A stretch of DNA of 7,965 nucleotides from Actinomycetota bacterium (GTDB lineage: Bacteria > Acidobacteriota > Blastocatellia > Chloracidobacteriales > Chloracidobacteriaceae), in contig JAAFHI010000112.1 of the NCBI GenBank assembly GCA_013298335.1, positions 1 through 7,965 of the forward strand, read 5' to 3'. Shown here piece after piece: positions 1-6,263 of this stretch. The stretch's first letter is position 1; each line of letters opens with the position of its first letter. Below the pieces are notes generated by a model. It saw nothing but the letters and a program-made list of their open reading frames with translations, made no database searches and was not told the origin of the DNA. The position numbers and the translations under genes were made by a program.

Positions 1-1000
1 AGAAGGGGCGGCCCTTCACGCTGCCGTTGGCGTCGTTGACGACCTTCCAGCTTTCGCCGAGGTCCTCCGAAACGTAGAGCGCCGTTTTCTTGCTTTCGAC
101 GTTGGCGTAGATGAGGTTCGGGCGCGTGGGCGCGACCGCGAGCGCGATGCGGCCCAGTTCGCCTTCCGGCAGCCCCTTGCTCAGTTTTTTCCACGTCTTG
201 CCTCCGTCGGTCGATTTGTGGATGCCGCTGCCCGGTCCGCCCGAACTGAACGTCCACGGCTGGCGGCGGAACTGCCACATTCCGGCGTAGACGGTGCTCG
301 GTTCCTGCGGGTCGAGGGCGATGTCGGAACAGCCGGTGTCGGCGTTGACATAAAGGATTTTCGCCCACGTCTTGCCGCCGTCAGTCGTTTTGTAGAGGCC
401 GCGGTCCTCGCTCGCCGACCACAGTTTGCCGACCACCGCGACGTAGACCGTGTTGGAATCCTTGGGATCAATCACGATCTTGACGATGCGTTCGGAGTTT
501 TCGAGGCCGAGCGCCGTCCAGGTTTCGCCGCCGTCGGTCGTTTTGTAGAGGCCCGTGCCGACCGACACCGAATTGCGTGTCCAGGCTTCGCCGGTGCCGA
601 CCCAGACCGTTTCCGGCTTGGACTGGTCAATCGCGATGGCCCCGATGGACTGGGTGTATTTGTCGAACACCGGCTTGAAGGTGAGTCCGCCGTTGGTCGA
701 TTTCCAGACGCCGCCGCCGCCCGCCCCGACATAGATGACGCGGGGGTTGTTGTTGACGGCGTCGAGCGCGGCGATGCGGCCGCTCATGGTGGCCGGTCCG
801 ATGGCACGGGCGCTCAACGCCCCGAACGTATTCGAGTCAACCTTGACCTTCGGCGTCTCTTTCGGTGCTTCTTTCGCGGCTTCTTTCTGGGTTTCCTTCG
901 GTTTTTCCTGCTCCGTCCGACCCGATGCGCGCACCCCGACCGGGACGGCCAGCGGCGCGCACATCAGGGCGAGCGCGGTGAGCGTCGTCATTCGTTTCAT
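1..1000 (-). CDS. Secreted BNR/Asp-box beta-propeller protein (VPS10/sortilin-like), N-terminal part only
   Basis: The reading frame opens at an ATG at 998-1000 and stays open to the left edge, giving the first 333 residues. Residues 1-25 form a signal peptide (KR-containing N-region, hydrophobic core, cleavage near VRA-SG), so the protein is exported. A Lys/Glu/Pro-rich linker (about 28-53) follows. Then come repeated Asp-box motifs of the S/T-x-D-G-G-x-T-W type: STNGGLTF (101-108), TTDGGETW (154-161), TTDGGKTW (205-212), STDGGKTW (263-270) and a degenerate SEDLGESW (311-318), alternating with VYVG/VYAG-type strands. This is the pattern of the sialidase/sortilin-type beta-propellers annotated as 'VPS10 domain' or 'glycosyl hydrolase BNR repeat' proteins. 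Such proteins are often around 1000 residues, so about two thirds is probably missing. Catalytic activity cannot be inferred: Asp-boxes are structural and no sialidase catalytic residues are recognisable. An AAGGA ribosome-binding site (1010-1014) sits 9 bases before the ATG. Confidence 0.88.
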   Translation of the reverse strand, partial: MKRMTTLTALALMCAPLAVPVGVRASGRTEQEKPKETQKEAAKEAPKETPKVKVDSNTFGALSARAIGPATMSGRIAALDAVNNNPRVIYVGAGGGGVWKSTNGGLTFKPVFDKYTQSIGAIAIDQSKPETVWVGTGEAWTRNSVSVGTGLYKTTDGGETWTALGLENSERIVKIVIDPKDSNTVYVAVVGKLWSASEDRGLYKTTDGGKTWAKILYVNADTGCSDIALDPQEPSTVYAGMWQFRRQPWTFSSGGPGSGIHKSTDGGKTWKKLSKGLPEGELGRIALAVAPTRPNLIYANVESKKTALYVSEDLGESWKVVNDANGSVKGRPF

Positions 1001-1009
1001 ATTCGGTTG

Positions 1010-1014
1010 TCCTT
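1010..1014 (-). promoter_or_regulatory. Ribosome-binding site of the BNR propeller gene
   Basis: Read on the minus strand the bases are AAGGA, followed by 9 bases and then the ATG at 998-1000. This supports that ATG over the in-frame ATG three codons later. Confidence 0.6.
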
Positions 1015-1022
1015 GTTGAAAT

Positions 1023-1066
1023 GGCCGCCGATTCGTCGCGGGGAATGAATGGACAAATCGGCGGCC
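1023..1066. repeat. 11-bp perfect inverted repeat between the LolA-like gene and the BNR gene
   Basis: GGCCGCCGATT (1023-1033) and AATCGGCGGCC (1056-1066) are perfect inverted copies separated by 22 bases, and one wobble and one A-T pair extend the stem outward. It lies 13 bases past the stop codon of the LolA-like gene (1079) and before the ribosome-binding site of the BNR gene, both on the minus strand. It could weaken read-through between the two genes, but the bases after the stem on the minus strand (ATTTCAAC) are a poor U-tract, so a terminator call is uncertain. Confidence 0.55.
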
Positions 1067-1078
1067 GTCGGGGAGGGG

Positions 1079-1873
1079 TTATTTTCCGGAGGGCTTGGTT
1101 TCCGCCGGCTTGTCGGCGGGCTTTTCAGCCGGGAAGGCGAACGAGGCATCGTCGATCGTGGCGTCAACTTCGATCTTGTCGAAGGTGATCGACTGGCCGG
1201 GACCACCGCCCTGACCCTTGATTTCGAGGGTGAAGGGGAAGAACAGGCCGTTCACTTCCTTGTAATTCGACAGCGTGGTCTCGATTTCGACTTCCGTACC
1301 CCGCGCCTTGGTCTTGGTCTTGATCTTCAGGACGTAACCGGAATCGGCGTCAACCGTGTAGGTCGTGACCTTGCCGCCCTTGTCGGTGACCTTCAGGAGA
1401 TACACCGGGGAGCCTTCGAACTCTTCCTTGCCGACGAGTTCGATGGTTTTTCCCTTGGACTTGTAATTCACGAAATCACCGTCGAGATCGGCATTGTCTT
1501 CTTCTTCCTGGTAATCGTCGGCGCTCATCTTTTCCGGCTTGCCGGACCCGCCGATCTGGGGCGGTTCGTTTTTCCACCCCGAAGCGCCGTCGATGACGGT
1601 GGTAATCGCGATCGGGCCGAGGGTGATGTCCCGCCGGGATTTCTTGGGCCGTTTCTGAAGAACCGTCACCGTGCCTTCATAGGGGCCGTAGGTGAATTTG
1701 CCGGTGGATTTGATGGCCTTGACGGCCTTGAGCTTGTCCTCGCCACCCTGGGCCTTGACGATTTTGGCGACGACTTCGTCGACCGTCACGTCCGGGGTCG
1801 CGAAAACGCGGGGGGACGCACCGAGCACCAGCGCCGCGAGGCACACGGCGACCAACGAAAATTTACGAAACAT
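1079..1873 (-). CDS. Exported LolA-like protein (outer membrane lipoprotein-sorting protein family), copy 1
   Basis: This 264-residue protein has a signal peptide at 1-26 (FRK, hydrophobic core, cleavage near VFA-TP) and is likely periplasmic. The mature protein starts with the helix DVTVDEVVAKIVKAQGG (28-44), typical of LolA-fold proteins, followed by beta-rich sequence with a VIDGASGW turn (93-100), an EFEGSPVYLLKV strand (151-162), and a C-terminal half containing NYKEVNGLFFPFTLEI (203-218) and FDKIEVDATIDDASFAFP (231-248). The tail is Lys/Pro/Glu-rich and probably disordered. Members are often annotated as outer membrane lipoprotein-sorting or hypothetical proteins. The fold binds lipid or lipoprotein acyl chains in LolA, but a lipid-carrier role is only inferred here. 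An Asp/Glu-rich stretch (118-133) is unusual and absent from the neighbouring paralogue. The start is supported by an AGGA ribosome-binding site about 9 bases upstream. The next gene on the same strand is its paralogue (1994-2791), 120 bases upstream. Confidence 0.8.
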   Translation of the reverse strand: MFRKFSLVAVCLAALVLGASPRVFATPDVTVDEVVAKIVKAQGGEDKLKAVKAIKSTGKFTYGPYEGTVTVLQKRPKKSRRDITLGPIAITTVIDGASGWKNEPPQIGGSGKPEKMSADDYQEEEDNADLDGDFVNYKSKGKTIELVGKEEFEGSPVYLLKVTDKGGKVTTYTVDADSGYVLKIKTKTKARGTEVEIETTLSNYKEVNGLFFPFTLEIKGQGGGPGQSITFDKIEVDATIDDASFAFPAEKPADKPAETKPSGK

Positions 1874-1993
1874 GACTGTGATCCTTTTCTGTACAGGTGA
1901 AGTACGTGGGGTATTCAGTTTTGCGTGATTGCGCCGGGTTACGCGGGCAATTACACATTTGTTCCAAAAAATTTTCTATTTGCCGGGAGACGG

Positions 1994-2791
1994 TCAGGAT
2001 TTCTTCGGTTTTTCCTTCGGGAAGGCGAACATTTCGTCCTGAATCTCCGGATTGACCTCGATCTTTTCCACCAGCGTCTGCTGGATGGTCATCCCCTTGT
2101 TCTGGATTTCGATGTTGAAGGGAAATCTGACGCCGTTGACCTCGCGGTAGTCGGAAAGCAGCGTCCCGTTGCTTGTCACGTCGGGCTTGTCGCCGATTTT
2201 GACCACTTCGCCGGTCGGGACCTCGATAAAGTAGTACCGGTCGAGGTTGTCGCTCCCCGTCACTTTCAAAACGTGGCAGGGAATTCCCTCGAATTTCTGG
2301 ATCGGAAGAAGTTGAAGATTCCCCGCCGGAACGGCATCGAAGTTGAATCCCGGATTGAACCGGTTGAAATCGGCTTCTTCCTGAATGTCCTTTGTTTCCC
2401 GCCGACCCAGAACCTGGGGTTTTTGGCCGAACAAGGGTGTTCCTGACTCAATGGCGGCGCCGGAAGAAATGAAATCGGGAACGTCGGCTCTCCATCCAGC
2501 CTTCCCGTCATACACGAAAAGGGTGTTGTAAGAAATTCTTCCCACCTCGTACCGCAACTTGTTCGGCCCTTTGAGATACGCCGTCAGAGGATATTCGCCA
2601 CCGGCTTCGAGGATGATTTTTCCCTTCAGTTTCAGAGACCCAACTGCCCTGATGCGCTCCGCCCCGCCCCGTGCGTCGAGCAGTTTCGAGATGACATCCC
2701 GAATCGTCGCTTCGGGTTTGGCGAACAGCGGGTGGGAAAGAAGGGCGATCAGCGACAAGGCGAGGAACATCAAGGGGATGCGTCGGATCAT
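1994..2791 (-). CDS. Exported LolA-like protein, copy 2 (paralogue of the adjacent gene)
   Basis: This 265-residue protein has a signal peptide at 1-24 (IRR, long hydrophobic core, cleavage near LFA-KP). After it come the helix TIRDVISKLLDARGG (29-43), a KLKGKI strand, FVYDGKAGW (92-100), KFEGIPCHVLKV (166-177), DYREVNGVRFPFNIEI (214-229) and VEKIEVNPEIQDEMFAFP (241-258). The same blocks occur in the same order in the neighbouring 264-residue protein, so the two are tandem paralogues, well diverged in the middle. The family is LolA-like/outer membrane lipoprotein-sorting protein; the cargo is unknown. Cys172 is its only mature cysteine. The ATG is preceded on the minus strand by AAAGGAG with a short 4-base gap. 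The 113 bases between this gene and the glycosyltransferase stop codon are almost entirely heptamer repeats, leaving no obvious promoter, so co-transcription with the glycosyltransferase is possible. Confidence 0.8.
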   Translation of the reverse strand: MIRRIPLMFLALSLIALLSHPLFAKPEATIRDVISKLLDARGGAERIRAVGSLKLKGKIILEAGGEYPLTAYLKGPNKLRYEVGRISYNTLFVYDGKAGWRADVPDFISSGAAIESGTPLFGQKPQVLGRRETKDIQEEADFNRFNPGFNFDAVPAGNLQLLPIQKFEGIPCHVLKVTGSDNLDRYYFIEVPTGEVVKIGDKPDVTSNGTLLSDYREVNGVRFPFNIEIQNKGMTIQQTLVEKIEVNPEIQDEMFAFPKEKPKKS

Positions 2792-2795
2792 GGGG

Positions 2796-2802
2796 CTCCT
2801 TT
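2796..2802 (-). promoter_or_regulatory. Ribosome-binding site of LolA-like copy 2
   Basis: On the minus strand the bases are AAAGGAG, with GGAG 4 bases from the ATG at 2789-2791. It is a strong Shine-Dalgarno match with short spacing, and it fixes the start. Confidence 0.6.
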
Positions 2803-2810
2803 CGGAAGCC

Positions 2811-2903
2811 GTCAGTGGTCAGTCGTCAGTCGCCAGTGTTTTTTACTGACCACTGACCACTGACCACTGACTGCTGTCTACTGACTACTGACTACTGACT
2901 ACT
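2811..2903. repeat. Heptanucleotide tandem repeat forming a long imperfect hairpin
   Basis: From 2845 the plus strand reads eight 7-base units: ACTGACC x3, ACTGACT, a degenerate GCTGTCT, then ACTGACT x3, ending with ACT at 2901-2903. In front of it, 2811-2838 holds four units in the opposite orientation (GTCAGTG, GTCAGTC, GTCAGTC, GCCAGTG). The arms 2811-2837 and 2845-2871 pair at 24 of 27 positions around a 7-base loop, GTTTTTT. The remaining units (2873-2903) could pair with the left arm in slipped alternatives. The block begins one base past the glycosyltransferase stop codon and fills the gap to the next gene. It resembles in style the heptanucleotide STRR repeats known from cyanobacteria, but this is an analogy and not an identification. 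Confidence 0.9.
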
Positions 2904-2904
2904 T

Positions 2905-4344
2905 TTACGACTGGCTTTCCTCGGCGGCGAGCGTGACCGCCGGGTCGCGGAAACTCACCGGCGCGGGGGCGAGCGTCCAGCGCGACTGTTCCCAGCGGCG
3001 GATTCGCAACACGTACCACCGGTAGGCGTTGAGCACCGCCATCTGCCGAAACCAGTGAAAACAAAAGGCTTCGGTCAGAACGGTAAAGATGAATTTCAAC
3101 CGAGTCAGCGCGATGGGCCGGTCGGGAAACGCGCCGCGATAGAGCCGGACCATCAATCCCATCAGAACCAGATCGTAGGTCCACTTCGCGATGAACAGCG
3201 ACATCGCGTACCACCGCCAGCTTTCATGGCCGAAAAACATCGCGCTCAACAGGACACCCAGCGTAATCACGCCCCAGACGGGAAGAATGGCGTCGATGGT
3301 TTTAATCGGCAGCATGACGAGGCCGAGCGCGCGGTGGCCGGGATTGGCGATCATCCGCCGGTATTCGGTCAGCGTGTTGAGAAATCCGGCGAACCAGCGC
3401 GTCCGCTGCTTGATGAAGGCGATGGCCGTCCGCGGCGAGTCGGTGTAGGCGACGGCGGTCGGCACCATCCTTATTCTATAGGGGATGTTTTCCTCGGTGA
3501 GCCGCTCGTGGAGGCGGAAGATGATTTCGTAATCCTCGACCAGCGTGGTTTCCGAGAATCCGCCGACCCGGAGCAGCGTCGAACGGCGAAACGCGCCGAA
3601 CGCGCCCGACACCTGGAGACAGATGCGGGCGTTGGCCAACCCGATGCGCCACATGAAGTTGCGCAAAAACTCGACGTACTGGTGACGGACCATCCAGTTC
3701 CCCTGATCGGCCCCCCGCACGTAGATGAACCCGCCCGCCGCCGCCGTGGTTTTGTCGTCGAAGGCCGCCGCGAGTTCGAGCAGTGCCGTCGGCGCGAGCA
3801 GCGTGTCGGCGTCGAGCGTGATCAGGACTTCCGAATCGGCGGCTTCGACGCCCGCGTTGAGAACCTTCCCCTTGCCGACCTTCGGCAGCGCGAGCAGCGT
3901 CAGGCGCGCGCCGGGCGTTTCCGAAATCTCGCCGCTCCAGGTTCCTTTTCCGTCCACCCGTTTCAGATCGAAGGTCCGGATGAGCAGTTCGTTCATCCCG
4001 TCGGTCGAGCCGTCGCTGGCGACGATGCAGTGCGGGACGATTCCGACCTGCCCGAACACGCTGTCGAGCGTTTCGAGGATGCACCCCGATTCGTTGTGGG
4101 CCGCGATGACCACCGACACCGGGCGGATGACCGAGGCGTCGGGCTTGCGGTAGTCGCGTCGCCACGCGGCCACCCCGAAAGAGGTGATCGTGAAGAAGAA
4201 GACGCTGACGAATACTTCAAAGGAGAGATACCCGATGGTCAGCCAGGCGATCCGTTCCGGATTGCCGGTAAAAAGACCCCAGACGCTCAGACCGATGACG
4301 GTCAAAAACACCGCCAGAAAAAGAGGGTAGAGTTTGAGATTCAT
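2905..4344 (-). CDS. Membrane-bound family 2 glycosyltransferase, processive type (PgaC/hyaluronan-synthase-like)
   Basis: This 479-residue protein has two N-terminal hydrophobic segments (about 5-24 and 33-58), a cytoplasmic GT2 catalytic domain (about 74-320), and C-terminal membrane helices (about 341-370 and 378-400, possibly one more near 417-428). The GT2 signatures appear in order: VSVVIAAHNE (76-85), ASDGSTDG (109-116), the metal/nucleotide-sugar DAD (178-180), the acceptor-site SGAFGAFRR (246-254) with VEDYE (269-273), and QRTRW (313-317), the QxxRW motif of processive beta-glycosyltransferases. These proteins polymerise or extend a sugar chain from UDP-sugars at the inner membrane, often coupled to export. 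There is no PilZ domain, so this is not a BcsA-type cellulose synthase. The sugar cannot be predicted. No deacetylase, outer membrane porin or other polysaccharide gene is visible beside it. The Shine-Dalgarno sequence before the ATG is weak. The gene lies 118 bases downstream of rtcR on the same strand, separated by a large inverted repeat. Confidence 0.9.
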   Translation of the reverse strand: MNLKLYPLFLAVFLTVIGLSVWGLFTGNPERIAWLTIGYLSFEVFVSVFFFTITSFGVAAWRRDYRKPDASVIRPVSVVIAAHNESGCILETLDSVFGQVGIVPHCIVASDGSTDGMNELLIRTFDLKRVDGKGTWSGEISETPGARLTLLALPKVGKGKVLNAGVEAADSEVLITLDADTLLAPTALLELAAAFDDKTTAAAGGFIYVRGADQGNWMVRHQYVEFLRNFMWRIGLANARICLQVSGAFGAFRRSTLLRVGGFSETTLVEDYEIIFRLHERLTEENIPYRIRMVPTAVAYTDSPRTAIAFIKQRTRWFAGFLNTLTEYRRMIANPGHRALGLVMLPIKTIDAILPVWGVITLGVLLSAMFFGHESWRWYAMSLFIAKWTYDLVLMGLMVRLYRGAFPDRPIALTRLKFIFTVLTEAFCFHWFRQMAVLNAYRWYVLRIRRWEQSRWTLAPAPVSFRDPAVTLAAEESQS

Positions 4345-4369
4345 TGCAACCGCTTTTATGACAATTTTT

Positions 4370-4440
4370 GAACCCGTGTCATCCGTGAAATCCGTGGCTC
4401 AAAACGGGTTGGGCACGGATTTCACGGATGACACGGATTC
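4370..4440. repeat. 23-bp perfect inverted repeat built of a 9-base unit
   Basis: The arms 4374-4396 and 4414-4436 are exact reverse complements with a 17-base loop (4397-4413). One mismatch and then three more pairs (4370-4372 with 4438-4440) extend the stem to 26 of 27. Each arm is internally periodic: the unit ATCCGTGNN occurs about three times, as (CC)CGTGTC, ATCCGTGAA and ATCCGTGGC. It lies between the stop codon of rtcR and the start of the glycosyltransferase, both on the minus strand. Neither side of the stem is followed by a run of T, so it is not a standard intrinsic terminator, although such a stable structure may still slow polymerase or protect mRNA ends. Confidence 0.92.
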
Positions 4441-4462
4441 GGTGAATACTTCGGTTCACGCT

Positions 4463-6097
4463 CTATTTCGGATTTTGTGCCCCGAAAGTTCCTCCGAGTT
4501 GCACGGCTTTTGCCCAATCCAGCCCGAATCGTGTCAGGAATTTCCGCAACCGGTCGGCGTCGTTGACCGTATTTTTCCGCTCCCGTGACGCGGCGAAGAG
4601 CTTTCGGCCCGCATCCGACAGCGATTTCGACTCGCCGCACACCCGTAGGACGCTCGCCAACTGCATTCGGTCGAACAAATCGAATTCAACGAACCGCTCG
4701 TCGCCGTCCAGCGGGTCGAGCGCGCCGACCGCGACCGTCGCCGGTTCCGCCTCGCCCCATCCCTGTCGAAGCCGCGCAACTTCTTCTTCCACTTCGGGTT
4801 TTGAAATCCGTCCGCCGGGCGCGAGCGTCGCCAGCCGCGTCACCGCGCCGTTCAAATCACGAAAATTCCCGCGCCACGCCGTTTCGGGATCGGTGGCAAA
4901 ATCCAGAAAGGCGGTCCGTCCCTCGCGGCTGAACGTTACCCGGACGCCGTTGCGCCGCTCGAATTCCTCAAGTTCATAATCCAGATTCGGCTCGATATCT
5001 TCCCGCCGGTCGCGCAGACCCGGCAAACGGAACGTCCAGAGGTCGATGCGGGCGAGTAGATCTTCCCGAAACCGCCCGGCGGTCACTTCTTTTCTTAGAT
5101 CGCGGTTGGTTCCGGCAATCAGTTGAAAGTCGCTCGCCGTTTCGCGGTCCGCGCCGAGCGGCAGGAAGGTTTTTTCCTCCAGCGCGCGCAGCAGCATCGC
5201 CTGTTCGTCGAGGCCGAGTTCGCCGATTTCATCCAGAAAGAGCAGCCCGCCGTCCGCCGCCTTCAACAGTCCGGGACGCGCCCCAACCGCGCCGGTGAAC
5301 GCACCCTTCACGTGCCCGAACAGCGTGGACATCGCGCTGTCGCCCCGGATGGTCGCGCAGTTGACCTCGACGAACGCCCCCGCGACCTGCCGCCGGGCCT
5401 TTTTCAGTTCGAAAATCCGCTTCGCGAGCCGCGATTTTCCCGCGCCGGTCGGTCCGGTCAGCAAAATCGGGTCGCGCGACACGCCCGCCACCTGCTCGAT
5501 GCGTTCGATGAGCCGGTTGAACGTCTCGCTGCGCGTCTCGATTCCCGATTTGAGGAACGACGTCGCCTCGCGCTGCTCCTTTTGAAAGCGGGCGGCGATG
5601 CGGTCGTACCGCGAAAGATCGAGGTCGATGATTTCAAACGCCCCGGTCGGACGCCGGTTGCGTCGCTGCGGGGGCGAGGTCTGGATCAGCTTTGCCGGGA
5701 GATGCCGCGATTCCGTCAGCAGAAAGAGCGAAATCTGGGCGACGTGCGACCCGGTCGTGATGTGGATGAGGTAATCCTCCTGCTCGACATCGAACGCGTA
5801 CCCCCGCGTGAAGTCGTGCAGCGCGCCGTAGACTTCCTCGAAATTCCACGGGTTTTCAAACTCGATCGGGACGAGATTCACCGTCGTTTCCGGCGAAACG
5901 AGGCCGATGTCGGCGACGACACGGGCGGACAGCTCGGAAAATCGCTCCTGCGAGAGCAGTTCGAGCCGGGAAATGAGCAGATCCTCGTGCTGAAACAGCG
6001 AAACTGTCGGACGCCAGCGTTCCCAGCGGTCCGGTCCGGAAAAATTGTCGAGCGACGTGCCGAGGAGTCCGATGACGACGAGCGGTTTGGTGGACAT
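4463..6097 (-). CDS. rtcR: RtcR: sigma54-dependent activator with CARF-like sensor domain
   Basis: This 544-residue protein has the RtcR architecture and is close in length to the E. coli protein (about 530). Residues 1-185 form the RtcR N-terminal domain, a CARF-like ligand sensor with VVIGLLGTSLD (7-17) and IHITTGSHVAQ (111-121). Residues 186-430 are the AAA+ sigma54-activation domain: Walker A GPTGAGKS (215-222), the sigma54-contacting GAFTGA loop (265-270), Walker B LLFLDE (285-290), arginine-finger region GRFREDLLARID (341-352), and sensor II GNFRDLNGA (410-418). The C-terminal 475-530 region is a helix-turn-helix-like DNA-binding domain. In characterised systems RtcR is held inactive by its N-terminal domain and activated by RNA-damage or tRNA-fragment signals; it then drives rtcBA or rsr operons with sigma54. 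All catalytic motifs are intact here. The divergent neighbour is rsr, with a sigma54 promoter in the gap. The ATG at 6095-6097 has only a weak AGAGA ribosome-binding site, which suggests low expression. Confidence 0.96.
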   Translation of the reverse strand: MSTKPLVVIGLLGTSLDNFSGPDRWERWRPTVSLFQHEDLLISRLELLSQERFSELSARVVADIGLVSPETTVNLVPIEFENPWNFEEVYGALHDFTRGYAFDVEQEDYLIHITTGSHVAQISLFLLTESRHLPAKLIQTSPPQRRNRRPTGAFEIIDLDLSRYDRIAARFQKEQREATSFLKSGIETRSETFNRLIERIEQVAGVSRDPILLTGPTGAGKSRLAKRIFELKKARRQVAGAFVEVNCATIRGDSAMSTLFGHVKGAFTGAVGARPGLLKAADGGLLFLDEIGELGLDEQAMLLRALEEKTFLPLGADRETASDFQLIAGTNRDLRKEVTAGRFREDLLARIDLWTFRLPGLRDRREDIEPNLDYELEEFERRNGVRVTFSREGRTAFLDFATDPETAWRGNFRDLNGAVTRLATLAPGGRISKPEVEEEVARLRQGWGEAEPATVAVGALDPLDGDERFVEFDLFDRMQLASVLRVCGESKSLSDAGRKLFAASRERKNTVNDADRLRKFLTRFGLDWAKAVQLGGTFGAQNPK

Positions 6098-6109
6098 TGA
6101 ATCTCTTTT

Positions 6110-6120
6110 TTCGAATCGAA
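6110..6120. promoter_or_regulatory. Short palindrome TTCGA-A-TCGAA in the rtcR leader
   Basis: The bases TTCGAATCGAA form a 5+5 palindrome 13 bases before the rtcR start codon. The same half-sites recur at 6245-6257 with a 3-base centre. They could be paired operator sites, or chance matches in an AT-rich gap; the evidence is only the repetition. Confidence 0.25.
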
Positions 6121-6139
6121 GGAATTGATACGCGAATAA

Positions 6140-6168
6140 ATTCTAAACATAGCCATTATTCTTTTCAA
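6140..6168 (-). promoter_or_regulatory. Sigma70-type promoter of rtcR
   Basis: On the minus strand TTGAAA (plus 6163-6168; 5 of 6 to the -35 consensus) and TAGAAT (plus 6140-6145; 5 of 6 to the -10 consensus) are separated by exactly 17 bases. Transcription would start near 6133 and leave a leader of about 36 bases before the rtcR ATG. The -35 box touches the inverted repeat at 6168-6198, which would allow autoregulation. Confidence 0.6.
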
Positions 6169-6198
6169 TGTGATGGTTCATTTTCGTCCAAGTCACAT
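6168..6198. promoter_or_regulatory. Candidate RtcR activator site: ATGTGA-N19-TCACAT
   Basis: ATGTGA (6168-6173) and TCACAT (6193-6198) are inverted copies whose centre lies about 107 bases before the predicted rsr transcription start, the usual range for enhancer sites of sigma54 activators. An 8-base direct repeat TTTTCAAT (6162-6169 and 6213-6220) overlaps the same zone. Binding is inferred from position and symmetry only. Confidence 0.35.
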
Positions 6199-6244
6199 CA
6201 AATACCGAAAATTTTTCAATAAATTCAACAGCTTACAGGTTTTA

Positions 6245-6257
6245 TTCGATTTTCGAA
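6245..6257. promoter_or_regulatory. Short palindrome TTCGA-TTT-TCGAA upstream of the sigma54 promoter
   Basis: TTCGA (6245-6249) and TCGAA (6253-6257) are inverted half-sites ending 6 bases before the -24 element. The same half-sites occur at 6110-6120 near rtcR. A regulator bound here would be likely to hinder polymerase, so a repressor site is conceivable; there is no other support. Confidence 0.25.
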
Positions 6258-6263
6258 GCGTTC

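Noticed and set aside
1874..1993. Promoter for LolA-like copy 1 in the 120-base gap
   Set aside because: No -35/-10 pair with acceptable spacing was found on the minus strand, and no repeat or hairpin stands out; only the ribosome-binding site near 1882 is convincing.
2845..2903. CRISPR-like array
   Set aside because: The units are 7 bases and contiguous, with no spacers and no cas gene; it is a simple tandem repeat.
3055..4371. 438-codon open frame on the plus strand opposite the glycosyltransferase
   Set aside because: The composition is Arg/Asp/Glu/Gln-rich without recognisable motifs, while the opposite strand carries all GT2 motifs. The same reasoning removes the long plus-strand frames at 218-1048, 1049-1900 and 5123-6100.
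4370..4440. Intrinsic terminator between rtcR and the glycosyltransferase
   Set aside because: No T-run follows the stem on either strand; it was listed as a repeat instead.
6195..6215. IHF site in the rsr upstream region
   Set aside because: Only the ATCAA part of the consensus is present and the TTR half is missing on either strand; a sigma54 promoter often uses IHF, but the sequence does not show it here.
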